Shown here in pieces: positions 23,801-33,784 of a DNA stretch of 64,000 nucleotides. The DNA lies in NCBI RefSeq assembly GCF_029227915.1, contig NC_079883.1:4774001-4838000 (forward strand). Reading direction: 5' to 3'. Position 1 is the first letter of the stretch, and each line of letters begins with the position of its first letter. Under the pieces are notes generated by a model. The model saw only the letters and a list, made by a program, of their open reading frames with translations, searched no databases and was not told the origin of the DNA. The DNA comes from Hydractinia symbiolongicarpus (taxonomy: Eukaryota > Cnidaria > Hydrozoa > Anthoathecata > Hydractiniidae). The position numbers and the translations under genes were made by a program.

Positions 23801-26800
23801 GTTGTACAGTTCACTACAGTGGCAAAAGTATGGTTCTATTTCAGGTTTAATAAAATAGTTTTGTAAGAAAGTTGTTGCTACTTCAGCATATTGAGATGTG
23901 TTATGGAATGAAATTTGCTTATTTTGATTATAAGTTTTGGTTTTTATTACTGTGACATCCGGGCACTCAAGTTATCAAAATTAGTCGCAAAAATCTTAAA
24001 AGCAGCACTTTTTAGATGTTATGAAAAAAATATAAGACAGAATTTATGAAAGCATTATCAAATGTCATCTCTGGTTTTATACTTCATATGTGCTCTTTTG
24101 TGACATAGTGAACTCTAAACATTTGTGTACCTTCACCGTAACTTATTTATTCCACTGACAGGTATCTCCTTTCCTTCCTTATTTTGCAAGTTGTTAGTTT
24201 AAGTATTAAGAATTATGTTGGAATGCAGAAAATGATGAAACATGGACAGCAATTCTACTTAAATTATTCCTAGAAGGAAAATAAATACCTCATTGGGGTC
24301 ATAAAATCGATATGGATCTCTCTCGGATTTCCTTGTACTTAGTGGTTTACGAGCACTCAAAATAACTTGTTTTGGTGTTGGGTTTTGTGGCAGTGCTTCT
24401 TCTTCAGAATATATATTAAATTTTTGCGAGACAGATGATACACCACCTACACCTTTTACCTACGTAAAAAATTAGCATAGATTTATTTCAAATAAAAACA
24501 TTCTAACAAATTTATTTTGCTCACAATACATATTCCACATGATTGTTTTGGAATTTACTGATGCAATAAACATTTTAACTCTGTCACAAAAGAGTCTGCA
24601 TATGCAACTCACCCTTGCTCCTTTTAGCATTTCCATTTTCTTTTGATTTTCTCTATGTATTGCAGGGTCAACAGGAAGTTGTTTTATTTGACCAGTGCCT
24701 GCCCCAACAGGTAGAGCTGGTGTGGGGTTTTCATCTCCATATATAGCAAACCCTGAATGCTTGTTGGACTTGCTATGAGAGCTTCCAGCATTTACCTTTG
24801 AGGAACTATTTGCTGTTAAAGAGAAACAACATTAACTATATGTCTACACCAAAATACTGACATGTTTTTTTATTTACTTATTTTGCCCTTTTTTTAATTT
24901 TGAGCTATTTTTGTGTACAAGAGAGTGTGAAAGAGTAAAATTTTCAAAATACAAGTTTCAATACTGCTGCACCTAATTACAGTTAAACTGTGTCTGAATT
25001 AACTCTCGATTACTAACGAAAAATATATTGTTGTAAAAAGGTAACATTTATACGAACATTTTAGTAATTGCTAGTACAAATTCTCTCAATATATCTGCAT
25101 ACAAAAGGTTCCACACACGCTAAATTTAAATAGGAGTAAAAACATTTTGATCCAAAAAAAAAGGTGCTGCATCAAAAGATATGCAAAAATGAGGAAAGTA
25201 TAGCATGGGGTTATCTACGTAGTTAATATTGAACTGCTATCTAACAGGGTACACTGATCTTGAATGAGTACTTACATTTCAGTTTTACTCTATCATTTCC
25301 AATTTTTCCATGTTTACTGACTTTTAATGCACCAAGAACTTTTCGTGTACTTTGTTGCTCTGGTTGTGAAATATCCTCAGTCTCAGTCCTCTTACACATA
25401 CGATGATCAAAATCTCTATATAAAATTGGTGCAGCTTTTTATTGTATTTCTTTCAACTGTAATTGTAACATTCCACTTCGAAAATAAAATCCTCATACTT
25501 ACATTTTACTTTGCCGAAGAATACCAACAGGTTCAGCATTTCGGTTAATCCCAAGATTATATAACTCATCAGCTTTTTTGAAAGAACCTATCAACTCCAA
25601 ATGTTCAGCCCATGATTTATAAAAAATTGCTAATGATGTACCAATATCTTGATCAAAGAGATATTTGAAAATCTCATTTGGGTCATCCATCCTTTCGCTC
25701 TAAACAAACAACATCAAACGGATTACAGTTGATAAACATTTTGTACTTATTTTTTGTTATTCCAGAAAGTATCATTATCCTATCTACAGAATAAAGGTTA
25801 CAGGAAATTACCCTATGTACAGATCAAAGGAAATTGTCACTCTTATGCACAAACAAGACTAATAAAAAAAACTATTAAACAAATTTTGTAGTGTGTGTCT
25901 TCAACTTATTATTTAATGCAATTTGGTAAATGTCTGTTGGCATAATTCTATATGTAGTAGTTATCGTACAGCGCTAAAAAAAATCTTTTAAATATTTTTT
26001 TTAAGTTTATTAAGTTTTCTTTTACAAATTTTATGTGCCTATATAGCTCATATTTTGTTAAGATCAGCCAATCAAAGTGTGAGAATAACCATACCATATA
26101 CGATAGTAACCGCTGAAACGAACACAACCGTTAAATGATTTTTAAATAAAAATAGAAATATAACTATGATAATTGACAGTTACATAAATGCAATCAATTT
26201 TAAGTTGTTAAATTAAGCTCTATACACACTTACCAGTTTTATCCAAATGTGAACAAGCTTGCCATTTTGATTGAATTCAGGCTTGTTTTTGTAGTGGGCT
26301 ACACATCTTTTCATCAATTCTAATGCCTCTTGCCAATTTTTAGCATAGTGCTGTTCCATCCAGGAAATATAGCTAGTTTAAAAAAAAAACTACAAAATTT
26401 CAAGTAAAAAAAAAAATTATAGCTAAAGCCAAAGCGGTTAATAAGTACTATGCATCATCAGCATGAGTGTTCAATAAGAACATGTTCACTACTTAGCATT
26501 GCGCAGAGATCTGTCCCTTGGGTATTCAGTGTGGCCTAGTTGATGTCGTGGGTTTCAATATCATATGAACTCTGAATTGAAAGGCTCACAGTTCAAATTC
26601 TACACTAAGATAAGCCACGATACAAAAAAAGCTTGTCTTAAGATGTGTAAAAAAAGAAACCATCTTTTTCTTACCTGTACCATGAATCCAATTGTTCTTC
26701 CCCTTCTGTGCATCTTAGCTGTGTTTCAAAATCTCTGCAAAATAGCAGAAATAAAACTTAGAAGCTTGTAGGAAATGTTACAGCAAGAAAAGAACACATG

Positions 26801-28598
26801 GAAGCTTTGTTTAACAGGTTTGAATCAATCGACTCTCTTGATGATATGACATATGTTTAGAAGAAAACTTAAGCTTTGTATGATTGCGTTAGTGTTACAA
26901 CAAAATATGTTGATTTTTAAACTTTGCAATCCTGTTTTTATATTTTAGTAAAGAATGATGATGCTAGCTAAGCTTCATTACATTCCAACGTAATAGTTTT
27001 TGTAAAAAAAACAACAATAAATCTTAAACATTGCATTTGGATGGTTTTATACGCAAAGATAAGAATGTTTAAGCTTTAATCCGAATCTTTAAACCTTAGT
27101 AACAAATTATCACACTTTTCAGCTCCAAACGGTTTCTGCAGACTACCATTTTTACCACTTATGTTATAAAAGTTTTAATCGTATTTGAGATCATAAATGA
27201 CATCCTAGCTTTTTTAATATGAGACATTATTTAGCATAGTCTATTAGTTATCTTTCATTAACTATATCCCACCATACGTTCCTTCGCAAACACCACTAAA
27301 CCAATCATGAAACAAAACATGCATACATTTGAAGGTAAAACAGGTCATATACATTCACAACACTATATTTTTTAGGAAGTACAAAGTACAAAGCAAAGTA
27401 GTTCCCATGTCATGTTCCCATTAATTTTTTCTCCAACTTTTTTTCCTGTATAACTTCATAATTCCTGGGACAAGGACTTGACGCAGATGAATTTGAGTTA
27501 ACACAGTCTAGAACAGATTCGATCAATAGCGCCATAGTTTAGTGGTTATAACTTTCACACATTGTGCAAGACCGGGGTTCGATTCCCCTTGGCTGCAATT
27601 TAATAGGGGCAAGTGAATGATACCATAGACCCGGGTTAACCCAAGCCATGTGAGGGAAACTGGGCAGATGGTGCACTGTGCGGGCCGTTGGATTTGGCAG
27701 GAAATTGTCTGGTAGCTCAGAATGAGCATTAAATACTCTAGGACTCCTGGTCTAAGCCATGGCCCCTTCTGGAAATAATAGACTGGGTATATCCACCTTT
27801 ATTTGAAAGGATAGCGATGTAAAATATGCACATCTAAGAAGATCAATGATGGGGTATATCAATGCCCTTTTTCCAATCCAGCCGATGCTAGCACAAAAAT
27901 GGACGTAAAACCAAGAACGAAGAGGGTGCTGATAAGCCGCAAACGCCCGCATATATAAGGGCGACTTCGGGCGACTTTTCGAATTAAATTGGCGGTTGTC
28001 GCCCGGAACCGCCCGCACTTTCCCGAAACTCACCCGGAACATTCCCGAATTGCAATTCCTTGTAACAAACCATGCGGACGATAGTTGGAAAGGCGCTTGA
28101 ACATAAAGGAGTTATTAAAGTTATTTATCAAGTAAATCTTATTTTAAACTATCAAAAACGGTTCTTTTAAGAACTTCGCTACCACATAGTAAGTTTATTT
28201 TAATTTTTATAGTTTTTTGAATCATTAGTGTCTGTTTTTCTTTTCTTTTTCGGGCATTGTTCAGGTCTCTTCGGGGTTTTTCGGGCAAATACCTGATTTT
28301 TTTTTAAAACGCCTAACTCTCCCGAAAACGCCCGCACTTTTTACGGCGTATGCGGCTTATTGGCACCCTCGTCAAGAATGAAGATGATGATGAAACATTT
28401 GTTCCTGCTTAATAGCACATCATGTTATTATATTACAATAAAATCAAACATGTACATACTAAAAGATACTTACTGTATAGCATTTCGGAACACAACTGAG
28501 TCTTCAGTCATAGCCTCTTTGAGGTCCTTCATTCGTCTACCACTTCGCAATGGGTGGATATTTTCTTTGGATAACTCCCATTCATTATCAGCTTCCAT
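17824..28598 (-). CDS. BUB1B: BUBR1/MADBUB-type spindle checkpoint protein, 16 exons, 3' end missing
   Basis: This is a mitotic checkpoint protein that inhibits APC/C-Cdc20 at unattached kinetochores. My exons, in order: 28598-28474, 26734-26675, 26372-26234, 25699-25503, 25415-25276, 24812-24613, 24459-24289, 23638-23520, 22620-21596, 20778-20574, 20266-19863, 19137-19040, 18949-18857, 18777-18688, 18243-18089 and 17998-17824. All join in phase, giving 1132 residues so far. Visible parts: N-terminal KEN box (11-13, ELSKENIHPLRSGR); Mad3/Bub1 TPR domain (about 42-200, YISWMEQ, FYKSWAEHLE); ABBA-type motifs at 242 and 301; a GLEBS Bub3-binding motif (about 353-374, EISFEELKSE); three more ABBA-type motifs at 742, 758 and 783; a PP2A-B56 site LSTIQE (865-870); and a C-terminal kinase fold (from about 930) with beta-3 Lys961, HGRISPEN (1061-1068) and DFG (1091-1093). 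The catalytic-loop Asp is Arg. The C-lobe after PWKYQ was not found. BUB1 or an unduplicated MADBUB remain possible names. Confidence 0.9.
18555..18605 (+). repeat. G-rich tract in a BUBR1-like intron
   Basis: Several runs of three to five G, separated by one to three bases (gggtggaggggagggggtgg and repeats of it), lie in the intron between the exons at 18688-18777 and 18089-18243. The spacing fits a G-quadruplex on the plus strand, while the transcript would carry the C-rich strand. A smaller G-rich patch lies near 16210-16230. Confidence 0.6.
27529..27835 (+). mobile_element. tRNA-derived SINE, copy 1
   Basis: The element begins with a tRNA-like head. An A-box-like segment (tagtttagtggttataac) lies near 27536, and a near-perfect B box (ggttcgattcc) lies at about 27577-27587, inside a T-arm (accggggttcgattcccctt). 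A unique body follows, with 'gggttaacccaagccatgtg' and 'gagcattaaatactctagg', ending near 'aaaatatgcacatct'. The whole body recurs in inverted orientation at 48418-48750, which proves it is a dispersed element. It sits in intron 1 of the BUBR1-like gene, antisense to it. It is not an intact tRNA gene, because the ends do not pair as an acceptor stem. Confidence 0.8.
27919..28371. mobile_element. TIR element of about 450 bp in intron 1 of the BUBR1-like gene
   Basis: The left end reads 'gagggtgctgataagccgc' from 27919 and the right end, reverse-complemented, reads 'gagggtgccaataagccgc' at about 28353-28371. The interior is unusually GC-rich and repeats 'cgcccgca', 'ttcccga' and 'tcgggc' words on both strands. 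A direct repeat 'caagaa' lies just outside both ends (near 27911 and 28373), so a short target-site duplication is possible. No transposase frame is present. The right end is about 100 bases from coding exon 1. Confidence 0.65.
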
Positions 28599-28805
28599 TA
28601 TATATGTTATTATGTATACCCTAAACATTAATAAAAATTAAAAGTAACTATAGGCAAATTCAGAACTACAGAAGTGCAACTTGCATGCAGACAGCTGGAA
28701 CTTCTAATCTAACAAATTAGTAAAATTGCCGAAATTTTTGAATTTCACTTGCCCACAAACCTTATTATTTGTTAACCAAATTACAATGACTTTAACCTAA
28801 TAGGT

Positions 28806-28841
28806 GTCACATTCTCTGCCTGCGCAGGCAGAGCATGTGAT
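28806..28841. repeat. Palindrome 200 bp upstream of the BUBR1-like start
   Basis: CTCTGCCTGCGCAGGCAGAG at 28814-28833 is a perfect 20 bp palindrome, extended by 'tcacat' and 'atgtga' on either side with one mismatch. The centre TGCGCA resembles the core of NRF1-type sites. Its position upstream of a housekeeping mitotic gene would suit a promoter element, but a transposon end is equally possible. Confidence 0.5.
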
Positions 28842-29671
28842 ACATATTTATCAGCTGCCCACCCTCTGCTGGCTGAACAACTCTATAGCATAGCTAGCTT
28901 TTTCTGGCTAGGTTAGCTATAAATAGAAATAAGGTATTTAAGACAAATAAAATATAACATATATATTTTAAAACGTAAATAATTAAACTTTTAAACTTTA
29001 AAAGTATATAGCTAAACATCAAATAAAGAGTCAAACTAAAAAAGAAGTGGCAAAAATACAGTTTATTTTGATATCAGCTGCCATTTTTTGTTTTTCCGCG
29101 CCACGCAAACTCCGCCGTAGAGGTTATGGGGGAAGGCGCTAGACCAAGGTACCCTGAATAAAAAAGTTTTGCGGCATTTTTTGCCTCACGGATAAACTAA
29201 ACAGCCTCTCCTCTTCATAAAACAGCTTATTATATATGCCCAATATGTCTATCTTTTTTCCACCCTCATATATTTAGAAGAATTATATACTGGTTAAATA
29301 GGGAATAACAAAAGAACTAAGAATTATAGCAAAGGTGAAACTGTTCGTTCAATTGTTAACTTATAAAAACAGGTATGAGAATACAAAACGAAAACTTAGA
29401 ATTTGTTGTTTTTTTTGCTCCACCTCTTAGGTCCTTTTTACGCAGTTATGTACATCAAGATGAAATTAAAAAAAAAAGGGTCTGGGACAAGGTTGAGCCT
29501 CAGTTGAAATGTAATTCGAACCCCTCTCGAATTTACTAAGTTAACCGCCACAAGAAAGGATCTTTGATTTATCTAATCTACTTGTTACGCCTGCATTTTT
29601 CATCATGTAATTCGAATTTTGCTTTTCTCCTCTGTGATTTATTTAACCAAAATTATTTTGTAAAAGAAGCT

Positions 29672-29766
29672 GCAGCCTCGTCCCTAGGGCTTTATGTATC
29701 TTTTCTGACATCAGGGTGGCGATACGGTGTCAGACAAGATACAAGATGCCCTGGAGACGAGGTTGA
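29672..29766. mobile_element. Foldback element, CCTCGTCCCCAG family, copy 1
   Basis: The arms are 'cagcctcgtccctagggc' and 'gccctggagacgaggttg'. Inside them is a second matched pair, 'tgtatcttttctgaca' and 'tgtcagacaagataca'. The element therefore folds into one long hairpin. The inner arm recurs in the related element at 50741-50827. Confidence 0.6.
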
Positions 29767-29904
29767 AGAATTTCTCCCCCTCCGTCGATTGTGAATTTTT
29801 GGAGAACGTGCAGATTTTTTTCGCTCCTCATATAGTAACTAAGCTACGCTTCATCATAGTTTGGATTTTTAACTGATTCAAAACGTCAACATATATACAT
29901 GAGC

Positions 29905-29976
29905 TTATTCTCGTCCCCAGAGCTCTTTGAGATTAAAACCTCGAAATCTCAAAGAGCTCTGGTGTTGAGAATGACA
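29905..29976. mobile_element. Foldback element, CCTCGTCCCCAG family, copy 2
   Basis: The arms 'ccagagctctttgagatt' and 'aatctcaaagagctctgg' are perfect inverted copies separated by about ten bases. The outer sequences 'attctcgtcc' and 'tgttgagaat' are an imperfect continuation. This is the best-preserved hairpin of the cluster. Confidence 0.65.
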
Positions 29977-30161
29977 TGAGCTAACTGTCCTTTTTTCCAA
30001 CACTGTTAACTGTTTGCATGGTGCAGACCTCACATCCTGTTTTTAGGAGGTCTTTTGGCTTTTTGCCGCTACTAAGTTTATCATGAACAGGCGAAATGTT
30101 CTGGAAATGTGGTTTGTTTTTCTTTTTTCCTTTTTAGTCACTACTTGTTTGAGTAACATTT

Positions 30162-30244
30162 GCAACCTTGTCCCCAGGATTTGTTAGGTTTTTTTATATT
30201 TGTACGGCATATAAAGCCTAACAAGCTCTGGGAAGAGGTTGTAA
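30162..30244. mobile_element. Foldback element, CCTCGTCCCCAG family, copy 3
   Basis: The left arm 'gcaaccttgtccccagg' with 'ttgttaggtt' pairs with 'agcctaacaagctctgggaa' and 'gaggttgt' on the right. The spacer is AT-rich. Ends and spacing match the neighbouring copies. Confidence 0.6.
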
Positions 30245-30587
30245 TGTTAGCGACTTTGGGCTTTATGAAGGCCTTATGAGTTTATTCACTGCTGAGTTAA
30301 ATTTTGAACCAATCGTTTGTACATCACACGTATTTTGCTGCAGTAATTTTTTATTTGATCTTTCCTGTTCTTTCTTCCACGCTTTACTTTTGTTGAAGGC
30401 GGTAAACCTTTCCGTAACTTAATTTTTCCACCTTTCAACGCACCTGGCATTGGGATCATGTTCGTGTCTCCGAACTGTTGTGTCACAAAAAAACAATCTG
30501 GCCTGCAGGGTCTTGTGACCCATGAGCCGTTATTAACTTCATCAGCAAGGCAAAATGCCCTGGAAACGACAGTAAGATTTTTTATAC

Positions 30588-30679
30588 AATGCCGTTCTCA
30601 GGGCTTTTTCTCTTTCTGACAATCAGCGTCTGAGATTGTCAAAAAGAAAAAAAAGAGCCCTTGGAACGGGGTTGGCATT
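30588..30679. mobile_element. Foldback element, CCTCGTCCCCAG family, copy 4
   Basis: The left arm (aatgccgttctcagggcttt, continuing through 'ctctttctgacaatc') pairs with the right arm ('gattgtcaaaaagaaaa', then 'gagcccttggaacggggttg'). A partial end-like sequence, 'aaatgccctggaaacgac', lies just to the left at about 30552-30570 and may be a nested or truncated copy. Confidence 0.6.
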
Positions 30680-31498
30680 TTCAGTTTTATGAACAATGTA
30701 CTTATGTGCTGACCTTCTTTTCTTTGTTACAATGACTCGCAATAAAGATTGGTTAAAACTTCTCCCGCCTACGAACAATATAATTGCGAATTGTACTCAT
30801 CCTGTAGCTTAACTAGACCAAATTTTTGCGAAAAAGCAGTGTTGAAGAAAAATAAATAGTTTCGTAAACAATGAAAATTCTTCAGTTTTGACAGAGTTTT
30901 TTTTTTCGCGAGATTAATTTCACGAACAAAGCCTAACTTCGCAAGAATTATTCTCTCAAGTATTAATCTCGTTAAAGTGACGAGCAATGTAACTGTCACA
31001 ATATATGAAGTTTTAAGTCATTGCGAATTGTTATTTATATATATAGCCCAAGATTCGAGAGTAGTTAGTCTGCAGTTAGTACACATTCGCGAAAATCAGT
31101 TTCCGCAAAATCACAAAATGTCGCAAAATTTAATTTCTTTTCATCAAAGCTCGCATTTTTGTTTTAGTATTTCTACATTAAAATGTCTGGTAAAACTTTA
31201 TTAAATTAAAAGCACCTTATTTAGAATGTTTACCTCCTTTACACTCTCCTACAAACGAGCGCATGCCATTTCCATGCTTGCTTCTGTTGTCTGCAACTCA
31301 TCTCCCACTTGTTGTAAAAACGAACTTAACTTTGCAATAACACTATAAACGCGCATATTTAGCAGAACGGTGGATATAAATAAACCGGACCTGACGGAAG
31401 CAGGTAAAAGAAAACATCGGCATTATATATGTACACACGAAGATTTGTCCGAGTAAATTACTAAAATCAGTAAAACTGAAGATAAATAAATAAATAAG

Positions 31499-33784
31499 TT
31501 ATACAGCTAACGAAGAAGAACTATTGTGAGCCGACTTGCATGTCAAACACTGCTGCCCAGCGTCAATAAAACATTCGAAACAATAATGCGCTAAGCACGA
31601 TCGTTCTTTGCATTCCACCGTCTTGTGGTAACTTATCGAATCGCAGATCATACACCTTCGCATAGAGAGCTTACTGCACATGTTCTGCAGTTTTACAGGT
31701 AACACGTCAAACACTTTAGCTGTGAAAGATATTCTTCTAGACAGTCGCTTTTCTTCTGAAAGCAGATGGATTTTTCGTCGAACATGTCGGGCAAATGTAT
31801 GTCTATCGTGGAGTATTTTGTAGTATAAATGTTTTGATCGGATGTCGACCATATCCGAGTAAAAGTAATCGCATATCGTACTGCGCATGCGGAGAACGTG
31901 ACTTTGAATAAAAATTAAAAGCAAAAGAATTCCAAGAATAGCATAAATCGGAAGACGATATCTAATTTCATTTTCAGCTCTACAAACATTTGATTGGGTA
32001 TGTGACAGCGACACATAAATTCTATTTTCGAGGAGAACTAAACTTACGGCAACGAAAAGAACAATAACGTACATTAGAAGCCATTTTAACACGCTCCATT
32101 TCTCCGACTTGGACCATGTAAACGAACGTCGCACTAAATAGGTGTGAAACTCAATCCGAGTTAAAGGAAATATTAAATCCGATAACCCACGGTTTTTCCT
32201 CTCTTGGTCAAGTTCTCTCAATCTTTGGGTGATGTATATGTTATCTTTACTCTTTGTGCCTAAATATGTCCGATTATATTCGTACGCATCGTTCAAGATG
32301 AGTAAAGTAAGAAGCGGTGAAAGATAAAGTAATATCTTCCTTAACGTTCTTGTGAAATGTGAAGAAGGTTTCCTACTGGGTTCTTTCGCCTTTAGAATTG
32401 TGGTGTCTACTTTGCCCTTTTGTAACGTACACATAGAAATATACGTCTCGTTTGTATTGCAAAAATAATCGATAGGTTTCGCGCAGAGTTTAATTCTTTC
32501 CTTGGTGTCGTCCGATTGTCGTCCCTTATTGCATATGACCTGCAGCCGATCATAATTTCTTCCACAAAACGTTTTCACAGGCAAGAAGGATGACAAACAG
32601 CTTCTTTGGATAGGAGTATAATCAGATAAATAGCCTTGCACTCGTGGTGACCCAGTTGTGGGCGGTGTTCCGCGTAATGAAACATCACTGTTGCAGTCGA
32701 GAACAAATTTCATCAAATCAATCATGCCGAGGACTGGACCCGATATTAACATAACAAAAAGAAAAATCACTAAGGCAACTTTTCCACGCGTTGACACCAA
32801 ACTGGTAATAATTAGCGACACTACACACAGAATTCCTCGGGTGATTAGCGTCACCGGTGTCACTTGAACTATGAGAAACGTGATAAAGGCTAACGTTAAA
32901 CACAACAATGGGTGGAGACCGCAAACTAAAATTAAAACTAACAACACTGTTAATGACAAACCAAGCGCGGCAATAAAAGTTAACAGCATTCGAATGACCA
33001 GAAACGAGTTCTGGGGTAAGAAATAACTATCTCGAAAGTCTGTGGGTGGGTGGTAATATTTGTCCCGCATCTCCTCGTCACCAGTTAGCTTACTCTCTTG
33101 TGTTCCTTTACGTTTCAAAATCCGAAAAATAGACCTTCTCTTTGTTTTCGGAGCACGTGACTTTTCTTCGTCGAGAGGGATGTCTTCCCCTATGTTGGGT
33201 ACTTCGTAGCCTGCCTCGTCCTGTTTGCTAACTTTCGGTTTAAGTAACAGAGGCATATTAGAATCTGTATTTTCTCCACTATAATGGCTTCCGGAGTTAT
33301 AACCATCGTCCGATGTTTTTGGGTCGTAAGCACAACGTCGCGGTTTTTGTGGCGATGGAACATTCGCCACATTTTTAATCGGTTTCGCCAAAATGACGGG
33401 AGCCGATTCCTCGATGTCGTCGTTTAAGGTTTCTCCCGACGACATTTCCACATAATTCGACTCTTTGTATTTTGTGAGGTTACCACATTCCGAGTAATCT
33501 CGATCTAACAACTCGTCGACGGCTTCAAGGAGAGGATTTTCAGTCAAATGTTCTTCGGCTGACGGTTCATTCTCGCTACCTTCGTTGTTTGAACTAAACG
33601 CTTCGACATACGACTTCGGAATTTTCCCAACGTTTTCACTCATCATGTTTTTACCACGAAGCCACTCATGATCTATTTCTTCGCAATCAATTAGAATATC
33701 TCCTTTCTCAACTCGCAGCAATCCACCACCACTTTCCTCACCGGGTTGATGGTCTTTAATAACTTTATACATGTTCCGTAGCAT
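31499..33784 (-). CDS. SH3 + DC-STAMP multi-pass membrane protein with C-terminal RING-like domain
   Basis: One exon encodes 761 residues. An N-terminal SH3 domain occupies about 4-63 (RVEKGDILIDCEEIDHEWLR, then VGKIPKSYVEAF). A polar linker of about 190 residues follows, with several tyrosine motifs. Four closely packed hydrophobic segments lie at about 260-360, then a Cys-rich extracytosolic loop (about 365-455), a further membrane segment (about 480-500), the DC-STAMP region (about 515-650, with YITQRLRELDQERKNRG and SFTWSKSEK), two more membrane segments, and a C-terminal C4-type RING-like cluster (CMIC...CKERSCLAHYCFECF...CLTC, about 711-749). DC-STAMP proteins act in osteoclast fusion and, as DCST1/DCST2, Sneaky and SPE-42/49, in sperm-egg interaction. 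The nearest relative by layout is DCST1, which also has a C-terminal RING-like region. The start is the first ATG after an acceptor (ttttgcag) 28 nt upstream. The SH3 fusion is unusual. Confidence 0.9.
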   Translation of the reverse strand: MLRNMYKVIKDHQPGEESGGGLLRVEKGDILIDCEEIDHEWLRGKNMMSENVGKIPKSYVEAFSSNNEGSENEPSAEEHLTENPLLEAVDELLDRDYSECGNLTKYKESNYVEMSSGETLNDDIEESAPVILAKPIKNVANVPSPQKPRRCAYDPKTSDDGYNSGSHYSGENTDSNMPLLLKPKVSKQDEAGYEVPNIGEDIPLDEEKSRAPKTKRRSIFRILKRKGTQESKLTGDEEMRDKYYHPPTDFRDSYFLPQNSFLVIRMLLTFIAALGLSLTVLLVLILVCGLHPLLCLTLAFITFLIVQVTPVTLITRGILCVVSLIITSLVSTRGKVALVIFLFVMLISGPVLGMIDLMKFVLDCNSDVSLRGTPPTTGSPRVQGYLSDYTPIQRSCLSSFLPVKTFCGRNYDRLQVICNKGRQSDDTKERIKLCAKPIDYFCNTNETYISMCTLQKGKVDTTILKAKEPSRKPSSHFTRTLRKILLYLSPLLTLLILNDAYEYNRTYLGTKSKDNIYITQRLRELDQERKNRGLSDLIFPLTRIEFHTYLVRRSFTWSKSEKWSVLKWLLMYVIVLFVAVSLVLLENRIYVSLSHTQSNVCRAENEIRYRLPIYAILGILLLLIFIQSHVLRMRSTICDYFYSDMVDIRSKHLYYKILHDRHTFARHVRRKIHLLSEEKRLSRRISFTAKVFDVLPVKLQNMCSKLSMRRCMICDSISYHKTVECKERSCLAHYCFECFIDAGQQCLTCKSAHNSSSSLAV

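Larger units (their letters stand above)
28599..31498. other. Upstream region of the BUBR1-like gene, rich in foldback repeats
   Basis: The BUBR1-like start codon is preceded by a 22 nt leader and an acceptor (tttag) at 28621-28622. Beyond it lie a 20 bp perfect palindrome and at least four foldback elements, listed separately. No coding gene is supported. Positions about 30830-31140 contain repeated 'attaatttcgcgaa'-like words. The interval nearest 31498 should hold the 3' UTR of the SH3-DC-STAMP gene. Confidence 0.45.

Noticed and set aside
27529-27600. Functional tRNA-Val-like gene
   Set aside because: The ends do not form an acceptor stem, and the sequence continues into a body shared with the copy at 48.4 kb, which marks a SINE.
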